Shown: positions 55,972 through 64,000, numbered from the stretch's first letter. The stretch is DNA of 64,000 bases from Nocardia vaccinii NBRC 15922 (GCF_001613305.1 NZ_BDCC01000009.1:1-64000); one strand, 5' to 3'. Program-made: numbers and translations. Notes: generated by a model from the sequence alone, not told the origin.

Positions 55972-56262
55972 ATGTTCGAGAATCGGCGGCACGAACGCAG
56001 GCTGCAACGTATCGAGTACAAACTCGATCTCATCATGCGACATCTGGAGATCACCGATTCCTCTGCGCCGCCGAACGATTCACCGACTCGGCCGATGTCC
56101 GGATCCGCGCCGCCCTCCGGCGCGGACCTGGCCGAGATCGATGCGCTGATAGCGCAGGGCAAGAAGATCCACGCCATCAAGCTCTACCGGGAAATGCTGC
56201 CCGAGACGTCGCTGAAGGACGCCAAGGATGCGGTGGAGGCCCGGGAGCGGCCGTACTACTGA
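55972..56262 (+). CDS. Small protein with L7/L12 C-terminal-like domain
   Basis: A 96-residue protein. The N-terminus is charged and probably coiled (NRRHERRLQRIEYKLDLIMRHLEI), followed by a Pro/Ser linker. A C-terminal segment (about 56-96) resembles the helix-rich part of ribosomal protein L7/L12 (IDALIAQGKKIHAIKLYREMLPETSLKDAKDAVEARE). Such proteins are common in actinobacteria and are not ribosomal stalk proteins; the function is unknown. It ends 7 bases inside the convergent gene's 3' end. Confidence 0.8.
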   Translation: MFENRRHERRLQRIEYKLDLIMRHLEITDSSAPPNDSPTRPMSGSAPPSGADLAEIDALIAQGKKIHAIKLYREMLPETSLKDAKDAVEARERPYY

Positions 56263-56576
56263 AGGTGCTTGTCCACCGTGACCGTCAGGTCCGGCCACGG
56301 TGGGCGGCGCAGGACCGCGGCACTGGTCAGTGCCGCGGCCGCGAGACCGATCAACAAGGCCAACAAGGTGATTCGGGTGTCGTCGGTGGCAGGTATCCAT
56401 TTCGAGTCACCGCCCTGGACAACGATCGCGCCCAAGGGGCGCGGTCCGCGACGGGATCGGCCGCCGGGCCGGGCGACGGTGATGATCGTCGCGCCGCCGG
56501 GGGTTTGATACGGGGTACCGAAGATTGCCGAATCGGGCACTTCCGCAGGAAGTTCGAGATGCTCTCCGGTCGTCAT
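56256..56576 (-). CDS. Small membrane protein, unknown function
   Basis: A 106-residue protein beginning MTTGEHLELPAEVPDSAIFGTPYQTPGGATIITVARPGGRSRRGPRPLGAIVV, with one hydrophobic helix at about 70-88 (ITLLALLIGLAAAALTSAAVL) and a short tail. The N-terminal part looks like a conserved actinobacterial DUF, but I cannot name it. I chose the ATG at 56576; the frame is open upstream. It precedes the pnt genes on the same strand. Confidence 0.6.
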   Translation of the reverse strand: MTTGEHLELPAEVPDSAIFGTPYQTPGGATIITVARPGGRSRRGPRPLGAIVVQGGDSKWIPATDDTRITLLALLIGLAAAALTSAAVLRRPPWPDLTVTVDKHLQ

Positions 56577-56694
56577 ACTGCCCCCTGACTCGAGTATCGG
56601 ACATCGATCACCGGCTTCGTACCGGTGAGCTGGACGGTGCACAGCCTAATCGTGTTCGAATGCCCGCGGCGAGATCGACGCGATCGATCCGAAA

Positions 56695-56725
56695 CGGCCC
56701 GCACCGAATCGATCGGTGCGGGCCG
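56695..56725 (-). terminator. Terminator after pntB
   Basis: A perfect 13-bp stem CGGCCCGCACCGA with its complement, loop ATCGA-type 5 bases, followed on the minus strand by TTTCGG. It starts 16 bases after the pntB stop. Confidence 0.82.
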
Positions 56726-56740
56726 GTTCCTGCGAAACTG

Positions 56741-58174
56741 CTACAGCGCCTTGAGTTCTTCGGTCACGGCGCCGACCGATTTCTTGGCGTCACCGAACAG
56801 CATCGAGGTGTGGTCGGCATAGAACAACGGGTTGTCGATTCCGGCGAATCCGGAATTCATGGAGCGCTTCAACACGATCACACTGTGCGCCTGGTCCACG
56901 TTCAGCACCGGCATCCCGTAGATCGGGCTGGACGAGTCCTCCCGCGCGGCGGGGTTGGTGACATCGTTCGCGCCGATCACCAATGCCACATCGGTACGCG
57001 CGAATTCACCGTTGATATCGTCCATCTCCTTGAGCGCGTCATAGGAGACCTCCGCCTCGGCGAGCAGCACGTTCATATGACCGGGCATACGACCGGCCAC
57101 CGGATGGATCGCGTACTTCACTTCCACGCCCTTGGCCTCCAGCAGCGAGGCCATTTCCTTGACCGCGTGCTGGGCCTGCGCCACGGCCATCCCGTAGCCG
57201 GGCACCACGATCACCTGGTTCGCGTACGCCATCTGAATCGCCGCGTCCGCGGCACTGGTGGCCTTGGCCTGCTTCTGCTCACCGCCGCCGGCGCTGGGGG
57301 CGGTGCCTCCGCCACCGAAACCACCGGCCACGATCGCCGGAATCGACCGGTTCATCGCCTTGGCCATCAGGTTGGTCAGAATGCTGCCCGACGCGCCCAC
57401 GATCATTCCGGCAACGATCATCGCGGTGTTGTTCAACGCCAATCCGGCCGCCGCGGCGGACAATCCGGTCAAGGCGTTCAGCAGTGAGATCACCACCGGC
57501 ATATCCGCGCCGCCGATCGGCAGCACCACCATGAGCCCGAGCACGCCGGCCAGGACCAGCACCGCGATCATCCACAGCTGCGAGACGCCGTGCCCGGTCG
57601 CCCCGACGCCGATCACGATCGCGCACGCGATCGCGCCCACCAGCAGCAGGAGGTTGAGCGGTTGCTGAAGTTTCCCGACACCGATCGGACGCCCGGGGAG
57701 GATTTCCTGGAGTTTGCCGAACGCGATCAGCGATCCCCAGAACGACACCGACCCGATGATCGCCGCGAACAGCGATCCGACCACGATATGCACCGTGGGC
57801 TGCTCGTCGAAATGGGAGAAGCCGTGCGAGTTCAGGAATTCCGACCACGCGATCAACGCGACCGTCCCGCCGCCGACACCGTTGAACGCGGCCACCAGCT
57901 GCGGCATCGCGGTCATCTTGGTGAATTTCGCCGGGGGCACACCCAGCACCACGCCCACCACGATTCCCGCGATGATCAGAATCCAGTTACCGGTGTGCCG
58001 CACCGAGATCAACGTGGCGACCACCGCGATCACCATGCCCGCCGCGGCGATCAAATTCCCTCGGACCGCGGTCTTGGGACCCGTCAGACCCATCAGGCCG
58101 TAGATGAACAGGGCGAACGCGATGATGTACAGCCCGTTCACCAGATAACTCACGTTGTCGAAGGTATGCATCAC
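56741..58174 (-). CDS. pntB: NAD(P) transhydrogenase subunit beta
   Basis: Membrane and NADP-binding subunit of the proton-translocating transhydrogenase, which uses the proton gradient to make NADPH from NADH. The 477 residues have about nine hydrophobic helices, then the NADP domain III (about 290-477) with VIVVPGYGMAVAQAQHAVKEM, HPVAGRMPGHMNVLLAEA, VALVIGANDVTNPAA and the nicotinamide-binding SMNSGFAGIDNPLFY. The ATG at 58174 overlaps the pntAb stop (ATGA). Confidence 0.95.
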   Translation of the reverse strand: MMHTFDNVSYLVNGLYIIAFALFIYGLMGLTGPKTAVRGNLIAAAGMVIAVVATLISVRHTGNWILIIAGIVVGVVLGVPPAKFTKMTAMPQLVAAFNGVGGGTVALIAWSEFLNSHGFSHFDEQPTVHIVVGSLFAAIIGSVSFWGSLIAFGKLQEILPGRPIGVGKLQQPLNLLLLVGAIACAIVIGVGATGHGVSQLWMIAVLVLAGVLGLMVVLPIGGADMPVVISLLNALTGLSAAAAGLALNNTAMIVAGMIVGASGSILTNLMAKAMNRSIPAIVAGGFGGGGTAPSAGGGEQKQAKATSAADAAIQMAYANQVIVVPGYGMAVAQAQHAVKEMASLLEAKGVEVKYAIHPVAGRMPGHMNVLLAEAEVSYDALKEMDDINGEFARTDVALVIGANDVTNPAAREDSSSPIYGMPVLNVDQAHSVIVLKRSMNSGFAGIDNPLFYADHTSMLFGDAKKSVGAVTEELKAL

Positions 58175-58470
58175 TTATCTGCCTTCTTACCTTTGAACAT
58201 GCCGAGCATCCGGTCCGTAACCACGAAACCACCGATCACGTTCAAGGTTCCGAACACCACGGCCACGAACAAGATGATCTGGGTCAGGATCGAGGGGTCC
58301 TTGACATTGCCCAGCGTCACCAGTGCGCCGAGCACGACGATTCCGTGAATCGCGTTGGTACCGGACATCAGCGGCGTGTGCAGGGTATTGGGGACCTTCG
58401 AGATCACCGCGAAACCCACGAACCCGGACAGCACCAGAATCGCGATATTCGCCAACAACTCGGTATACAT
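58171..58470 (-). CDS. pntAb: NAD(P) transhydrogenase subunit alpha 2
   Basis: Small membrane subunit carrying the part of domain II that in E. coli is the C-terminus of PntA. The 99 residues contain three hydrophobic helices (LLANIAILVLSGFVGFAVI, AIHGIVVLGALVTLGNV, ILTQIILFVAVVFGTLNVIGGFVV) and NTLHTPLMSGTNAIHGIV, the family motif. ATG at 58470 overlaps the alpha-1 stop (TGATG). Confidence 0.95.
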   Translation of the reverse strand: MYTELLANIAILVLSGFVGFAVISKVPNTLHTPLMSGTNAIHGIVVLGALVTLGNVKDPSILTQIILFVAVVFGTLNVIGGFVVTDRMLGMFKGKKADK

Positions 58471-59714
58471 CAGCCTTGTTCCTTCCCGGCCGAGCCGGCC
58501 ACACTCGAATCCGAGGTGTCCGCAGTCGAATCCGTGGTATCGACAGAGGTTTCGGCCGAGTCCGTCTTCGCCTCCGCCTCCGCGTCTCGGGTGACGCACG
58601 AGTCCGCGAGGACCTGATCGGTGAAATCCGGTGCCAGGACACCGTCGACGAGCATCAACTCCAGCAGCGCGGCAATATTCTTCGCATACAGCTCACTGGC
58701 GTGCTCGGGCATCGTCGCGGGCAGGTTCAACGGTGACGCGATCGTCACGTCGTGCACCACCACCGTCTCGCCCGGCTTCGTGAGCTCACAGTTGCCGCCG
58801 GTCTCACCCGCCAGGTCCACGATCACGCTGCCCGGCTTCATCCCCTCGACCGCGGCGGCGGTCACCAGGCGCGGCGCGGGACGACCGGGCACCAACGCGG
58901 TGGTGATCACCACGTCGAAACCCTTGATGGCGTTCTCCAGGGCCTGCTGCTGCTGAGCTTTTTCCTCGTCGGTCAGCTCACGCGCGTAGCCGCCCTCCCC
59001 GGCGGCGTCGATGCCCAGATCCAGCCACTGCGCGCCCACGGACCGGACCTGATCGGCCACCTCCGGGCGCACGTCGTAACCGGTGGTGCGACCACCCAGG
59101 CGTTTGGCGGTGGCCAATGCCTGCAGGCCCGCGACACCGACGCCGAGCACCAGCACCGTGGCCGGTTTGACCGTCCCCGCAGCCGTGGTCAGCATCGGGA
59201 AGAACCGCGTCGACTCCGAGGCCGCCACCAGAACGGCCTTGTATCCAGACACATTCGCCTGCGAGGACAGCGCGTCCATCACCTGGGCGCGGGAGATCCG
59301 CGGAATCGCCTCCACCGCGAACGCCCGCACCCCCGCATCGCGCAACGCGCCGATCTTGTTGTCCGCGTTGCGTGGAGCCAGGAAACCGATCACCGTCTGC
59401 CCCGCGGACAACTTCGCGATCTCCGCATCACTCGGCGGGGCGACCTTCACCACCACCTCCGCCGGCCACGGGTCACCGATCACCGCGCCGACCTCGGTGA
59501 ACGCCGTATCCGGGATCAGTGCCCCCTGCCCGGCGCCGGCCTCCACGACAACCTGGACCCCCTGCTTCACCAGGCCCGCAATGATTTTCGGCACCAACGC
59601 AACCCGGCGCTCACCGGGATTCGTCTCACGCACGACACCGACACGGGTAGTCTGCGGGGCGCTCCCATCATCACCGGGTGGCGCTGCGTCGACTCCGCTC
59701 TGCGTTGTCTCCAC
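58470..59714 (-). CDS. pntAa: NAD(P) transhydrogenase subunit alpha 1
   Basis: Soluble NAD(H)-binding domain I. The 414 residues have the alanine-dehydrogenase-like N-terminal half (RVGVVRETNPGERRVALVPKIIAGLVKQGVQVVVEAGAGQGALIPD), the AESTRFF-like ASESTRFFPMLTTAAGTVKPATVLVLGVGVAGLQALATAKRLG (Rossmann motif at about 190-205), and the mobile-loop region GYARELTDEEKAQQQQALENAIKGFDVVITTALVPGRPAP. The C-terminus ends in a Ser/Thr/Asp/Glu-rich acidic tail (about 380-414) that is longer than usual. First gene of pntAa-pntAb-pntB. Confidence 0.94.
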   Translation of the reverse strand: METTQSGVDAAPPGDDGSAPQTTRVGVVRETNPGERRVALVPKIIAGLVKQGVQVVVEAGAGQGALIPDTAFTEVGAVIGDPWPAEVVVKVAPPSDAEIAKLSAGQTVIGFLAPRNADNKIGALRDAGVRAFAVEAIPRISRAQVMDALSSQANVSGYKAVLVAASESTRFFPMLTTAAGTVKPATVLVLGVGVAGLQALATAKRLGGRTTGYDVRPEVADQVRSVGAQWLDLGIDAAGEGGYARELTDEEKAQQQQALENAIKGFDVVITTALVPGRPAPRLVTAAAVEGMKPGSVIVDLAGETGGNCELTKPGETVVVHDVTIASPLNLPATMPEHASELYAKNIAALLELMLVDGVLAPDFTDQVLADSCVTRDAEAEAKTDSAETSVDTTDSTADTSDSSVAGSAGKEQG

Positions 59715-59795
59715 TGGTCAACATCCTTACTCGTGACGGTAGCCGGCCCCACGGTTCGTGCGGAGCCTCGAGCCGTTCCTTCGGCCCCGAAACTT

Positions 59796-59809
59796 ACCCA
59801 CCGGTAGGT
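59796..59809. promoter_or_regulatory. ACCGGT-centred palindrome upstream of pntAa
   Basis: ACCCACCGGTAGGT is symmetric except for one pair and lies 80 bases upstream of the pntAa start. Its ACC-ACCGGT-GGT core resembles the TetR sites at 62780 and 62827, so regulation by that repressor or a related one is conceivable. Confidence 0.4.
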
Positions 59810-59987
59810 TTCAGGTCGCACAACTGTACCGGCTCGCCGGTGAGCGTATCCGAGATCAATCTCACACGCCGTTCCGGTTCGTCCGTATCGCGAGTGCGCC
59901 GCGCCCACGAGCACCGGACCCGCCTCTGACCCGGGCAAAGCCGACCGGGGGTGTCCCGCAGGCTTCGTACACCGTAATGTCTCGACT

Positions 59988-60464
59988 GTGAGCGGCTGCA
60001 TATTCTGCGCGATCGCCGCGGGCACGGCACCGGCGACGAAGGTCCACGAGGACGACACGTTGTGCGCGTTCCTCGACATCCGGCCCATCACCCGCGGGCA
60101 CATGCTGGTGATCCCCAGATGCCACGCGGCCAATCTGGACGACCTCGACGCGACCCTGGGCGCCGAGCTGTTCACCCTCGGCCATCGGATGGCAAAAGCG
60201 TTGCGCCGCAGCACCCTCGGGGCCGATGGCGCGAATCTCATCCTCAACGACGGGAAGTCGGCCTTCCAGACCGTGCACCACGTACATCTGCACGTGGTGC
60301 CGCGGCGCGCCGGCGATATCCGATCCTTCGCCACCGGAATGCTCTTTCGCGGACGGGTCGGCAGCCAGCCCGAGCCCGCGACCACCGCCGCCGCCATCCG
60401 CATCGGATTGGATCGGCTGAATACCGAGGAATCCGCCGACACAGACAAGGAACAGCAAGCATGA
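59988..60464 (+). CDS. HIT-family hydrolase
   Basis: A 158-residue histidine-triad nucleotide hydrolase/transferase of the Hint type: CIFCAIAAGTAPATKVHEDD, FLDIRPITRGHMLVIPR, and the triad VHHVHLHVVPRR (about 96-107). Two cysteines at residues 4 and 7 may bind zinc with histidines, as in other actinobacterial HIT proteins. GTG at 59988 lacks a ribosome site, and TAATGT sits 9 bases before it, so a leaderless mRNA is probable. The stop overlaps the next start (ATGA). Confidence 0.92.
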   Translation: MSGCIFCAIAAGTAPATKVHEDDTLCAFLDIRPITRGHMLVIPRCHAANLDDLDATLGAELFTLGHRMAKALRRSTLGADGANLILNDGKSAFQTVHHVHLHVVPRRAGDIRSFATGMLFRGRVGSQPEPATTAAAIRIGLDRLNTEESADTDKEQQA

Positions 60465-61273
60465 CCGACCGCGACGCCCTCGTCACCGCCCTGTCGCAGG
60501 AATGGGATTCGCTGACCCAGCTGGTCGCCGATCTCGACGAAAACCAGTGGCGCACACCGTCTCCGCTGCCCGGTTGGACCGTCTTCGATGTGCTGGCCCA
60601 TCTGGTCGGCATCGAATCCATCCTGCTCGGTGAGCCCAGTCCGGCAGCGGACGCCGCGATCACCGCGGCGCCGCACGTGCACAACGAGATCGGCGCGCTC
60701 AACGAGGCATGGATCGACTCGCTGCGTCCGCTGCGGGGCGAACAACTCCTGGCGAAATTCACCGAGGTCACCGATCGCCGGCGCAAGGCGCTGGCCGAGT
60801 TGACCGACGATCAGTGGGAGAACCCGTCGCAATCACCGGTGGGCATCGTGCCGTACGGCCGGTTCATGCAGGTCCGCCTGTTCGATTGCTGGATGCACGA
60901 ACTCGATATCGCCGATGCGCTCGGCGTCGCGGTGCCCGAGGGCGGGCCGCGAGCCGAGATCGCCTTCGACGAACTCACGCCGACCCTCGGACGCGCGGTG
61001 GTCAAGGGTGCGCACGCCCCGGACGGTTCGCGAATCAGCGTGATACTGACCGGACCCGTCACCCGGCAGTTGCATCTGGTGGTGGACGGCCGAGCGAATC
61101 AGGTCGACGAATTCGACGGCCCCGCTACGGTGCGCATCGAAATGCCCTCCGGGCTGTTCGCCCGGCTGCGCGCCGGAAGAACCACGGCCGCAGAGCATTC
61201 GGACCAGATCATCATCACCGGAGATGCGGATCTGGGCCGTCGCGTGATCGACACCCTGCGCTTCACCATCTGA
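60461..61273 (+). CDS. Maleylpyruvate isomerase/DinB-fold family protein
   Basis: A 270-residue protein with the mycothiol-dependent maleylpyruvate isomerase metal-binding domain (about 5-165): WDSLTQLVADLDENQWRTPSPLPGWTVFDVLAHLVGIE, with the metal histidines in AHLV and CWMHELDIADALG. The C-terminal sterol-carrier-like domain (about 170-270) ends DADLGRRVIDTLRFTI. Members use mycothiol, the main thiol of this group; the actual substrate is unknown. ATG at 60461 overlaps the HIT stop. Confidence 0.88.
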   Translation: MTDRDALVTALSQEWDSLTQLVADLDENQWRTPSPLPGWTVFDVLAHLVGIESILLGEPSPAADAAITAAPHVHNEIGALNEAWIDSLRPLRGEQLLAKFTEVTDRRRKALAELTDDQWENPSQSPVGIVPYGRFMQVRLFDCWMHELDIADALGVAVPEGGPRAEIAFDELTPTLGRAVVKGAHAPDGSRISVILTGPVTRQLHLVVDGRANQVDEFDGPATVRIEMPSGLFARLRAGRTTAAEHSDQIIITGDADLGRRVIDTLRFTI

Positions 61274-61279
61274 GCACCG

Positions 61280-61930
61280 ATGCGACTGTTCCTGTCCAGC
61301 TATCGATTCGGGGCGCACTACGACCGATTCGCCGCGCTCGTGGGCGAACCGGGGCCGATCGCGATCATCCCGAACGCCTGCGACGCCTGGCCCGCCGCCT
61401 GGACGAGCGCGGTCACCAGCGATCGAGCCCCGTTGCGCCACGCGGGCTTTCGCCCCGACGTGGTCGACCTGCGCGACTACATCGGCCGCACAGGCGAATT
61501 GGAGAAGACGCTGCGGCGGTATCCCGCGCTGTGGGTCCGCGGCGGCAACACCTTCGTCCTGCGCGCCCAATTCGCCCGCAGCGGAGCCGATCTCGTCCTT
61601 CGGGACCTGCTGGGCGAGGACGCCCTGGTCTATGCGGGGTACAGCGCCGGAGCCTGCCTGCTCACCCCCGACCTGCACGGACTCGAGTCGGCCGACGACC
61701 CGGCCGAGGTCCTGCCCGCATGCGAAGTCGAAACCCGCTGGGACGGCCTGGGTTTGGTGGACCGACGCATCGTCCCGCACGTCGACTCCCCGGCGACCGA
61801 CCCGGACGGGGTCTGCACCGCACTGGCCGCGAAGTTCCGCACCGAGGGGATCCCGCACTGGGCTCTGACCGACGACGATGCGGTGATCGTCGAGGGAGAC
61901 CGGGCCGAGGTATTGCTCGGCCGACCCTGA
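61280..61930 (+). CDS. Peptidase E (family S51)
   Basis: A 216-residue serine dipeptidase-like protein specific in known members for Asp-X peptides. It has the nucleophile elbow VYAGYSAGACLLTPDL (Ser at about 122), the preceding LWVRGGNTFVLRAQF motif, and PHVDSPATD for the active-site histidine. ATG at 61280, 6 bases after the upstream stop, so cotranscribed with the HIT and isomerase-like genes. Confidence 0.88.
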   Translation: MRLFLSSYRFGAHYDRFAALVGEPGPIAIIPNACDAWPAAWTSAVTSDRAPLRHAGFRPDVVDLRDYIGRTGELEKTLRRYPALWVRGGNTFVLRAQFARSGADLVLRDLLGEDALVYAGYSAGACLLTPDLHGLESADDPAEVLPACEVETRWDGLGLVDRRIVPHVDSPATDPDGVCTALAAKFRTEGIPHWALTDDDAVIVEGDRAEVLLGRP

Positions 61931-61939
61931 TACGCGTCG

Positions 61940-62110
61940 GCCGTACTCACCGACGTCACCGATCCCGTGCGGGTGCGCGATCCGGTCCCGGCCACGCTGG
62001 ACCGGCACGGGCGCACCGACGGTCCGGTGAACGACGCCGGGGCCGGCATGATGGGCCCGGTCGCTCGAGGTCGACCTCGCCGAACACCGTACGGAGCCCG
62101 GTGCCGCCCG
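61940..62110 (+). pseudogene. Degraded short-chain dehydrogenase fragment
   Basis: The plus-strand frame starting near 61940 reads VLTDVTDPVRVRDPVPATLDRHGRTDGPVNDAGAGMMGPV, which matches the middle of a classical SDR (acid-turn, helix, NNAG motif changed to NDAG). A further piece, SLEVDLAEHRTE, follows in another frame near 62070. No N-terminal TGxxxGIG or catalytic YxxxK part is present. It is a decayed relic of about 55 codons. Confidence 0.65.
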
Positions 62111-62171
62111 AGCCGAGCGGCCACGGACGACGCCGAGTGCGACCGTGCGGCCGGCCGGGGCCGAATCCTCG

Positions 62172-62768
62172 TTACTTCTCGGGGATTCCCCTGTCCCGTA
62201 GGGCGATATCGCGGACCGCTCTTTTCACCCACTGTCGCCAGAGGTCGGGGTCGGCGTCGTCGCCCAGCACGAATCGGGCGGACTGGGGCAGGGCCTCCCG
62301 GTAGTTGATCAGGCCGGTCAGGAGCGTCAGCAGATATCCCGGCGGCATATCGTCGCGGACCAGCCCGCGCTGTTGCGCGTCGTCCACCCGGGCGACCTTG
62401 TGTTGGTAGCGGTTGGCGCGGGCCGCACCCGCGGTGATCTCGTCCGGTCCCATCTCCAGCGCCTCCCACATCTGCAGACGCAGGAATTCCGGATGGGCGC
62501 GGTGGTAGTCCAGATGCGCGTCGACCCAGGCGTCCAGATCGGTCAGGTCGATGGGCACCGCCTCGGCCACATCCAGCATGACCTTCTCCAGCACCTGGCG
62601 GAACAGTTGCTGTTTATCGCCGAAATAGGCGTAGATCAGCTGCTTGTTGGCGTTGGCGTTACGGGCGATGCGATCGACCCTGGCTCCGACGATCCCATAC
62701 GCGGCGAACTCGTCGATGGCCGCGGAGAAGATGCGCGCTCTCGTCGCCTCGGGATCTCTCGGAGCCAT
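62172..62768 (-). CDS. TetR-family repressor of the MFS exporter
   Basis: A 198-residue regulator: helix-turn-helix at about 10-52 (ATRARIFSAAIDEFAAYGIVGARVDRIARNANANKQLIYAYFGDKQQLF) and a C-terminal ligand domain with DLDAWVDAHLDYHRAHPEFLRLQMWEAL. It is divergent from a 14-helix MFS exporter with two matching palindromes between them, the classic drug-exporter repressor layout. ATG at 62768. Confidence 0.94.
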   Translation of the reverse strand: MAPRDPEATRARIFSAAIDEFAAYGIVGARVDRIARNANANKQLIYAYFGDKQQLFRQVLEKVMLDVAEAVPIDLTDLDAWVDAHLDYHRAHPEFLRLQMWEALEMGPDEITAGAARANRYQHKVARVDDAQQRGLVRDDMPPGYLLTLLTGLINYREALPQSARFVLGDDADPDLWRQWVKRAVRDIALRDRGIPEK

Positions 62769-62779
62769 GGACCGAGTCT

Positions 62780-62842
62780 AACCAACCGAATAGTTGACAA
62801 GCCGCGCGGCAGACTGGAATATTCTCAACCAACCGGTTAGTT
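62780..62842. promoter_or_regulatory. Two TetR operators in the TetR-MFS spacer
   Basis: AACCAACCGAATAGTT (62780-62795) and AACCAACCGGTTAGTT (62827-62842) share AACCAACCG--TAGTT. The second is symmetric apart from one pair. Their centres are 47 bases apart, one beside the repressor start and one toward the exporter promoter. Confidence 0.87.
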
Positions 62843-62924
62843 ACTGGATTCGAGGATCCGTCCTCGACCCAGTACGGGCGCAGCGCGGCGCCCGGCATCC
62901 GCATACCGATTCCGGGAGATCGTC

Positions 62925-64000
62925 ATGTCCACTCTCGAAACCTCTTCTGCTCCAATGCTTCTGGCAGACGGTAAGATCGAGGTACCCGCCGCACCGCCGG
63001 AGCCGAAAACCGCCGCGCCCTTCGCCGCACGCTGGCGAGTACTGCCGGTGGTGCTCAGCGCCATGTTCATGGCGATGTTCGACTGGTTCGTGGTCAACGT
63101 CGCGGCGTCCTCGCTGCAACACGATCTGCACACCGGTCAGTCCGCACTGGAACTGATCGTCGGCGGATACGGGTTCGCCTTCGCATCGGCCCTGATCACC
63201 GGCGGACGCCTCGGCGATCTGTACGGCCACCGGCGCATGTTCGTCCTGGGCATGCTCGCCTTCGGCGCGGCATCGCTGCTGTGCGGGCTCGCACCGAATT
63301 CCTGGACGCTGGTCGCCTTCCGCATTCTGCAGGGCGGCACCGCGGCGCTCATGGTGCCGCAGCTGCTCGCCCTGATCAACACCCTGTTCCCGGTCGCCGA
63401 GCGCCCCCGCGCGATGGCCGCCTACGGGGCGACCATCGGCCTGGGCGCGGTCGCCGGGCAGGTGCTGGGCGGGCTGCTGCTCGAGGCGGATCTGTTCGGC
63501 TGGGGCTGGCGCACCGTGTTCTACATCAACGTGCCGATCGGCTTGGCCGCGGCCGCGCTGGCCGCGCGCTGGCTGCCGCGCGCCGAATCACGTCAGCGCA
63601 CCACGCTGGATCCCATTGGTGCACTGGGTATCTCGTGTGCACTGGCCCTGCTGCTGGTACCGGTGACGGCGGGACGTCCGGAGGGCTGGCCGCTGTGGAC
63701 GTGGATCTCGATGGCCGCGTCCGTTCCGGTCGCGCTGCTCACTGCGGGCTATGAGGCCAGGCTCGGCCGCCGGGGCGGCGCGCCGGTCCTGGACATGGGT
63801 ATGGTGCGCCGCCGGGTGTTCGGCGCGGGCATGCTGATCGGCGGCGGCTATCTGACCTTCTTCGCCGGATTCATGCTCTGCCTGACCTTGCTGCTGCAGG
63901 ACGGGCTCGGCCTCTCCCCCTTGCGCGCGGGGCTGGCATTCGCGCCGCTGGGCCTGTGTTTCGCGGGCAGTTCGTTCTTCCTGGCTCGCCGCGTCGCCGA
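62925..64000 (+). CDS. MFS exporter, DHA2 (EmrB/QacA) family, partial
   Basis: Proton-driven drug exporter; the first 358 residues are present and the gene runs off the window. After a 35-residue hydrophilic N-terminus come at least nine hydrophobic helices. The D-W motif in helix 1 (FMAMFDWFVVNVAASSL), motif A (GGRLGDLYGHRRMFVLG) and motif C region (GATIGLGAVAGQVLGGLLLE) place it in the 14-helix group. ATG at 62925 with GGGAGA upstream. Controlled by the divergent TetR. Confidence 0.93.
   Translation, partial: MSTLETSSAPMLLADGKIEVPAAPPEPKTAAPFAARWRVLPVVLSAMFMAMFDWFVVNVAASSLQHDLHTGQSALELIVGGYGFAFASALITGGRLGDLYGHRRMFVLGMLAFGAASLLCGLAPNSWTLVAFRILQGGTAALMVPQLLALINTLFPVAERPRAMAAYGATIGLGAVAGQVLGGLLLEADLFGWGWRTVFYINVPIGLAAAALAARWLPRAESRQRTTLDPIGALGISCALALLLVPVTAGRPEGWPLWTWISMAASVPVALLTAGYEARLGRRGGAPVLDMGMVRRRVFGAGMLIGGGYLTFFAGFMLCLTLLLQDGLGLSPLRAGLAFAPLGLCFAGSSFFLARRVA

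Overview
This is a high-GC actinobacterial chromosome segment. Gene content and order point to the Nocardiaceae, most likely Nocardia (inference). The order hom-thrC-thrB-rho-rpmE-prfA-prmC-threonylcarbamoyl-AMP synthase-wecA-AtpI-like-atpB-atpE-atpF is the classic mycobacterial/nocardial order. Tandem DUF3558 lipoproteins, a nocardial-type 'insoluble domain' lipoprotein, fused isobutyryl-CoA mutase (IcmF) and Rho with a long hydrophilic N-terminus all fit. Base composition is uniformly GC-rich, so long antisense shadow frames are abundant and were discarded.

Layout. 0.1-19.1 kb, all on the minus strand except an inserted toxin-antitoxin pair and one small membrane protein: housekeeping block with the start of the ATP synthase operon, cell-wall lipid-linked sugar transferase WecA, tRNA t6A synthesis, translation termination (prfA/prmC), L31, Rho, the threonine/lysine biosynthesis genes and argS. 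Two intrusions interrupt the conserved prmC-to-threonylcarbamoyl-AMP-synthase junction: a yefM-yoeB module with a perfect 22-bp operator palindrome, and an ABC-2 exporter whose ATPase gene has lost its catalytic core. 19.2-30.2 kb: DUF3105/DUF305 pair, tRNA-Arg with a strong terminator, GlcD-like oxidase, a TetR-controlled flavin monooxygenase/EthD cassette, a Tat-exported metallophosphoesterase, tRNA-Cys, MarR, an Hsp70-like membrane ATPase and two DUF3558 lipoproteins. 30.2-37.3 kb: acyl-CoA catabolism (enoyl-CoA hydratase, 3-hydroxyisobutyryl-CoA hydrolase, IcmF), VapBC and a BtuF-like protein. 37.6-47.3 kb: SWIM protein plus SNF2 helicase, secreted or surface proteins, sulfurtransferase, BenE transporter, SDR. 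47.3-48.8 kb: an IS110-family element with an upstream non-coding segment in the right place for a bridge RNA. 49.3-56.6 kb: Lrp regulator and branched-chain 2-oxoacid dehydrogenase operon, thioesterase, TetR-SDR pair, small proteins. 56.7-64 kb: proton-translocating transhydrogenase, HIT, maleylpyruvate-isomerase-like and peptidase E genes, an SDR relic, and a divergent TetR-MFS exporter pair that runs off the window.

Most notable beyond ordinary annotation: (1) a small dispersed repeat (about 44 bp core ending in inverted GGGCCC-containing tips) with copies next to atpF, in the broken ABC locus, and inside the reading frame of hom, where it lies in a roughly 55-residue insertion; (2) atpB apparently using a CTG start; (3) matched operator palindromes that tie four regulators to their targets; (4) the IS110 element and its candidate guide-RNA region; (5) several long perfect palindromes at gene ends that lack U-tracts.
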